This document shows, piece by piece, positions 60,899-64,000 of a DNA stretch of 64,000 nt. The notes below the pieces were generated by a model. It had not been told where the DNA came from. It worked only from the letters and a program-made list of their open reading frames with translations, and did not search any database. The position numbers were made by a program, and so were the translations under genes. The stretch is from Mycobacterium sp. 1554424.7 (GTDB lineage Bacteria; Actinomycetota; Actinomycetes; Mycobacteriales; Mycobacteriaceae), in assembly GCF_001665295.1 (NCBI RefSeq), contig NZ_LZSE01000120.1, forward strand, positions 42,911 through 106,910. Reading direction: 5' to 3'. Position 1 is the first letter of the stretch. Each line of letters starts with the position of its first letter.

Positions 60899-61050
60899 TC
60901 ACTCCGGGTGCACAGTCGACGGTCTGAACCAGAAGCGACAGGCCCTCGCGCCACCCGTCGGCGCCGAAGTCGTCGAGGCCGGCGGGTTCACACACGCGCG
61001 CGCCACGAGACACTCGGTCGTCATGCGGACAGAGACTATACGACGACAGG

Positions 61051-61064
61051 AACAAATGTTAGGT
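61051..61064 (+). promoter_or_regulatory. 14-bp motif copy I (AACAAATGTTAGGT)
   Basis: Consensus match (one central change) 37 bp before the truncated MBL gene, far from the other copies. It suggests this gene once belonged to the tandem-TetR regulon. Confidence 0.55.
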
Positions 61065-61100
61065 TGAGCGTTCTCCAAGCCCCTCGGGAGGTCGCTCGTT

Positions 61101-61541
61101 GTGCAATCGCTGGACTCGCTCGTCAACAAAGGGAAGGGCGACCAGGACGCGGTCGAGGTCGGCGATGGCATCTTCATGTCCAGAAACATCGCCAACAGCT
61201 ACCTCGTGACGACGCCCGACGGCGACGCGCTGATCAACACCGGCACCGACTTCGAGGCCGCGCAGATCAAGGCGCGTTTCGACCGGGTGAGCAAAGGCCC
61301 GCTTCGGGTCATCACGTTCACCCAGGGGCATCCGGACCACGTGGGCGGGTGGAGCGCCTTTCACCGGCCCGGTGTCGAAACGATCGCTCAGGCGAACCAC
61401 GCTGACGTCCGTGAGTATTGGCGACGCCTGCACCCCTTTAACGCGCGGCGGATCATGACGCTGTGGGGGGCGTTCGTGGACGTCGACCCGGCGTCGATGG
61501 AACTACCCCCGGAACCCGCGCTGAGCAGTGGATGTGGCTAG
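61101..61541 (+). pseudogene. truncated MBL-fold hydrolase
   Basis: A frame of 146 codons encodes only the first part of a metallo-beta-lactamase-fold protein: VEVGDGIFMSRNIANSYLV, LINTGTDFEA, and the zinc motif TQGHPDHVGGW. Later zinc ligands (GHT and D/H segments) are missing, and the frame stops at 61541 shortly after LPPEP. The family is normally 300 or more residues. GTG at 61101 with GGGAGG upstream. A motif copy still lies in front of it, so the promoter may be alive while the gene is broken. Confidence 0.65.
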
Positions 61542-61841
61542 CGAAATCGTGATTGCTCGGCCGCGCCGCGTACGCCTCAGATCCGGACAACGCCACCACG
61601 TGGTACATGAAATATCAAGGCGGTGCAGTGGAAATCGCCCAAGCCCGTGGCCGTTGGCCCCCGGTTCGCCTTCACAGCCCGGTTTCTCGGACGCGCGTGA
61701 TGCGTACCGCCCAAGGGCCATTCCCGATGGAGACGACCTACCTTTTGGGCGCCGATCGCGACCATGACGGCAGTTTCGGCGTGAGGCCGTCCCGCGCTGA
61801 TCGCCGCTAAACCACCCCGCCCCGCAACCTCCCAACCGTCT
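61542..61841. other. decayed coding sequence after the MBL fragment
   Basis: Plus-strand frames here encode pieces such as TRAEQWMWLAKS and, in the same frame after a stop, GRAAYASDPDNATTWYMKYQ. These look like part of a real protein but belong to no family I recognise. Probably the other side of the deletion that cut the MBL gene. Confidence 0.4.
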
Positions 61842-61856
61842 GGTTGACAATCAACC
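61842..61856. promoter_or_regulatory. palindrome before the thiolase gene
   Basis: GGTTGA-CAA-TCAACC, a perfect inverted repeat with a 3-bp centre, 40 bp before the thiolase start. It includes a TTGACA. Candidate operator, unlike the other three families in this window. Confidence 0.4.
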
Positions 61857-61896
61857 CAAGAATCACTTCCGGGCAAGCGTCAAAGGAGACACCATC

Positions 61897-63042
61897 ATGG
61901 CTGAAGCCGTCATCGTCGAGGCCGTTCGCTCCCCGCTCGGGAAGCGCAATGGCGGACTGTCCGGGGTGCACTCGGCCGACCTGTCCGCGCAGGTCCTCAA
62001 CGGGCTGGTCGACAAGGCCGGCATCGACCCCGGCATCGTCGATGACGTCATCTGGGGCTGCGTCAGCCAGGCCGGCGAGCAGGCCATCGACATCGCCCGC
62101 ACCGCGGTGCTGGCGGCCGGCTGGCCCGAGACCGTCCCGGGCGTGACCGTCGACCGCCAGTGCGGGTCGAGCCAGCAGTCCATCCATTTCGCCGCGGCCG
62201 GCGTGGTGGCCGGGCACTACGACGTCGTGGTCGCCGGCGGTGTCGAGTCGATGTCGCGGACCCCGATGGGATCGTCGCTCGCCAACGGCGGCAACCCCTA
62301 CCCCCAGGCGTTCAAGGACCGCTACCACCGCACGCCGAACCAGGGCATCGGCGCGGAGATGATCGCCGAGCAGTGGGGCTTCGACCGGCTCGCGCTCGAC
62401 GAGTTCTCCCTGGGATCGCACGAAAAGGCCGCCGCCGCACAGGATTCCGGCGCATTCGACGACCAGATCGTGGGCATCAAGGACCAGGACGGCAACGTCG
62501 TGCTCAAGGACGAGGGCATCCGCCGCGGCACGCCGATGGAAAAGATGGCGTCGCTGAAGCCGGCGTTCAAGGAGGACGGCGTGATCCACGCCGGCAACTC
62601 CTCGCAGATCACCGACGGTTCGGCCGCGATCCTGTTCATGTCCGCCGAGAAGGCCAAGGAACTGGGCCTCACGCCGATCGCCAAGGTGCACACCGCGGTA
62701 CTCGCCGGTGCCGACCCGGTGATCATGCTGACGGCGCCCATCCCGGCTACCCAGAAGGCGCTGAAGAAATCGGGGCTCTCCATCGGCGACATCGGCGCCT
62801 ACGAGGTCAACGAGGCATTCGCGCCCGTCCCGCTGGCGTGGCTGAAAGACATTGGCGCCGACGAGAAGAAGCTCAACCCCAACGGCGGCGCCATCGCACT
62901 CGGCCACCCGCTGGGCGGCTCGGGCGCGCGGTTGATGACCACGCTGCTCTACCACATGCGGGACAAGGGAATTCGCTACGGCCTGCAGACCATGTGCGAG
63001 GGCGGTGGCCAGGCCAACGCCACCATCGTGGAACTGCTGTGA
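61897..63042 (+). CDS. thiolase (acetyl-CoA acyltransferase)
   Basis: Thiolase of 381 residues. The nucleophile is Cys89 (DRQCGSSQQ), with NEAF near residue 306, His337 (GHPLGGSGAR) and Cys367 (CEGGGQANA) completing the active site. It should cleave 3-oxoacyl-CoA to release acetyl- or propionyl-CoA. The DRQCGSSQQS segment and length match the FadA branch active in mycobacterial fatty-acid and sterol side-chain breakdown. The stop overlaps the GTG of the hydratase gene (GTGA). It could serve the acyl-CoA dehydrogenases at 18-20 kb, but linkage is not shown. Confidence 0.92.
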   Translation: MAEAVIVEAVRSPLGKRNGGLSGVHSADLSAQVLNGLVDKAGIDPGIVDDVIWGCVSQAGEQAIDIARTAVLAAGWPETVPGVTVDRQCGSSQQSIHFAAAGVVAGHYDVVVAGGVESMSRTPMGSSLANGGNPYPQAFKDRYHRTPNQGIGAEMIAEQWGFDRLALDEFSLGSHEKAAAAQDSGAFDDQIVGIKDQDGNVVLKDEGIRRGTPMEKMASLKPAFKEDGVIHAGNSSQITDGSAAILFMSAEKAKELGLTPIAKVHTAVLAGADPVIMLTAPIPATQKALKKSGLSIGDIGAYEVNEAFAPVPLAWLKDIGADEKKLNPNGGAIALGHPLGGSGARLMTTLLYHMRDKGIRYGLQTMCEGGGQANATIVELL

Positions 63043-63854
63043 CCGACGGCGCCAACGGCCAGCCGGGGGCGCTCGTCGAGCACCGCGGCAACGTGATGGT
63101 GATAACCATCAACCGGCCGGAAGCCCGCAACGCGGTCAACGCCGCCGTGAGCATCGGTGTCGGGGACGCGCTGGAGCGAGCGCAGCACGACCCCGACGTG
63201 CGGGCGGTGGTCATCACCGGCGCCGGCGACAAGTCGTTCTGCGCCGGGGCCGACCTCAAGGCGATCTCGCGCCGGGAGAACCTGTATCACCCCGACCACC
63301 CCGAGTGGGGCTTCGCCGGCTACGTGCACCACTTCATCGACAAGCCGACGATCGCGGCGGTCAACGGCACCGCGTTCGGCGGTGGCACCGAGCTCGCGTT
63401 GGCCAGCGACCTGGTGGTCGCCGACGAGCGGGCCAAATTCGGGTTGCCGGAGGTCAAGCGCGGCCTGATCGCGGCCGCCGGCGGCGTCTTCCGGATCATG
63501 GACCAGCTGCCCCGCAAGGTGGCGATGGAGCTGCTGCTGACCGGCGAACCGATCACCGCGTCCGACGCCCTGGAATGGGGCCTGATCAACCGGGTGGTCG
63601 TCGAGGGCTCCGAAAATGGCTCCGCGCTGGACGCCGCGCTGGCCCTGGCGGCGCGCGTGACCGCCAACGCGCCGCTGTCCGTGCAGGCCAGCAAGCGCAT
63701 CGCCTACGGGGTCGACGACGGCGTCATCGTGGGCGACGAACCGGGTTGGGAGCGCACCGTGCGCGAGATGCGGACCCTGATCCGATCCGAGGACGCCAAG
63801 GAGGGACCCTTGGCGTTCGCCGAGAAGCGGGAGCCGGTCTGGAAGGCCCGCTAA
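63039..63854 (+). CDS. enoyl-CoA hydratase/isomerase (crotonase family)
   Basis: Crotonase-fold enzyme of 271 residues. The oxyanion-hole segments are CAGADLKAI (68-76) and GGGTELALASD (114-124). Glu118 and Glu138 (FGLPEVKRGL) stand where hydratases carry their two catalytic glutamates, although the first is shifted by the GGGTE form. It should add water to an enoyl-CoA or isomerise it. GTG at 63039 overlaps the thiolase stop; the longer frame from 62160 lies inside the thiolase gene. Confidence 0.9.
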   Translation: MTDGANGQPGALVEHRGNVMVITINRPEARNAVNAAVSIGVGDALERAQHDPDVRAVVITGAGDKSFCAGADLKAISRRENLYHPDHPEWGFAGYVHHFIDKPTIAAVNGTAFGGGTELALASDLVVADERAKFGLPEVKRGLIAAAGGVFRIMDQLPRKVAMELLLTGEPITASDALEWGLINRVVVEGSENGSALDAALALAARVTANAPLSVQASKRIAYGVDDGVIVGDEPGWERTVREMRTLIRSEDAKEGPLAFAEKREPVWKAR

Positions 63855-63945
63855 AAGGTCCGCGAGCACAAAAGCGCCCATACCGTCGCCTCGCCGAGCG
63901 TGAAGTCATGGCGAGATTTCCGCCTTAGCTTCAAGGGGTCGATGC

Positions 63946-63967
63946 AACACGTCTAATTAGGAGTGTT
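63946..63967. promoter_or_regulatory. palindrome before the gene at the right edge
   Basis: AACAC and GTGTT outer arms around a TAATTA centre, 22 bp in all, overlapping the AGGAG ribosome-binding site of the next gene. It contains GTCTAATTA, which looks like half of the 24-bp operator read backwards, but the other half is absent. Confidence 0.3.
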
Positions 63968-63970
63968 GCT

Positions 63971-64000
63971 ATGGGCCCTCGCGCGTTGAAGTCTGTCGTA
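63971..64000 (+). CDS. start of a gene cut by the window edge
   Basis: ATG at 63971 with TTAGGAG at a good distance upstream. Only ten codons (MGPRALKSVV) are visible, so the product cannot be named. Confidence 0.45.
   Translation, partial: MGPRALKSVV

Noticed and set aside
63951-63960. Half of the 24-bp operator near the right edge
   Set aside because: The second arm is missing at the required distance; a match of ten bases to one arm can be chance.

Overview
The window looks like the chromosome of a mycobacterium: GC-rich, with an mce operon, DUF732 and CAP-domain secreted proteins, a mycofactocin-type SDR, an LCM-type methyltransferase, many SDRs, P450s and acyl-CoA dehydrogenases, and frequent GTG starts with ATGA, GTGA or TGATG gene junctions. 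The species cannot be fixed from sequence alone. No rRNA, tRNA, CRISPR array or intact mobile element was seen.

Layout. (1) 0-7.4 kb: the 3' part of an mce operon (MceC, cut by the window edge, then MceD, lipoprotein MceE, MceF), two Mce-associated membrane proteins, and secreted CAP and DUF732 proteins. (2) 7.4-14.1 kb: an aromatic-degradation locus with an IclR regulator and class II aldolase facing a flavin hydroxylase, an extradiol dioxygenase and an FAH-family hydrolase, then ferredoxin and P450. Three copies of one palindrome (GTCCTG-N5-CAGGAC type) tie these promoters together. (3) 14.1-32.2 kb: a lipid or terpenoid-type catabolic locus with a tandem double-TetR (Mce3R-like) regulator, SDRs, two acyl-CoA dehydrogenases, a nitroreductase, a NorD/NorQ-like VWA plus AAA+ pair, a cytoplasmic substrate-binding-fold protein, an AveC-like membrane protein, a P450, an aldehyde dehydrogenase and a mycofactocin-type SDR. 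A directional 14-bp motif (AACARATATTWGGT) recurs at its promoters. (4) 32.2-54.7 kb: a second accessory locus. It holds a second AveC-like/P450 module, an amidohydrolase, an SDR and an MBL protein. A TetR regulator follows, then a ten-gene operon (alpha/beta hydrolase, LuxE-like and LuxC-like fatty-acid reductase proteins, AKR, SDR, ALDH, P450, TauD, CMD, HIBADH). A Rieske oxygenase operon closes the block. A 24-bp palindrome sits on its promoters. (5) 54.7-61.8 kb: small regulator and enzyme units and decayed genes (P450 N-terminus, TetR C-terminus, IS630 remnant, truncated MBL gene). (6) 61.9-64 kb: a thiolase and an enoyl-CoA hydratase, then the first codons of another gene.

How it works together (inference): sections 3 and 4 look like two related oxidative pathways. 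P450s and AveC-like membrane proteins would start oxidation, SDR/AKR/ALDH enzymes carry intermediates to acids or acyl-CoAs, and acyl-CoA dehydrogenases with possibly the thiolase and hydratase finish by beta-oxidation. Each locus seems to have its own repressor and operator, and the two operator types meet in front of the second AveC gene (32.3-32.8 kb). The most unusual content is the LuxE/LuxC-like pair with an upstream hydrolase, the duplicated AveC/P450 module, and the three operator families, which can be read directly in the DNA.
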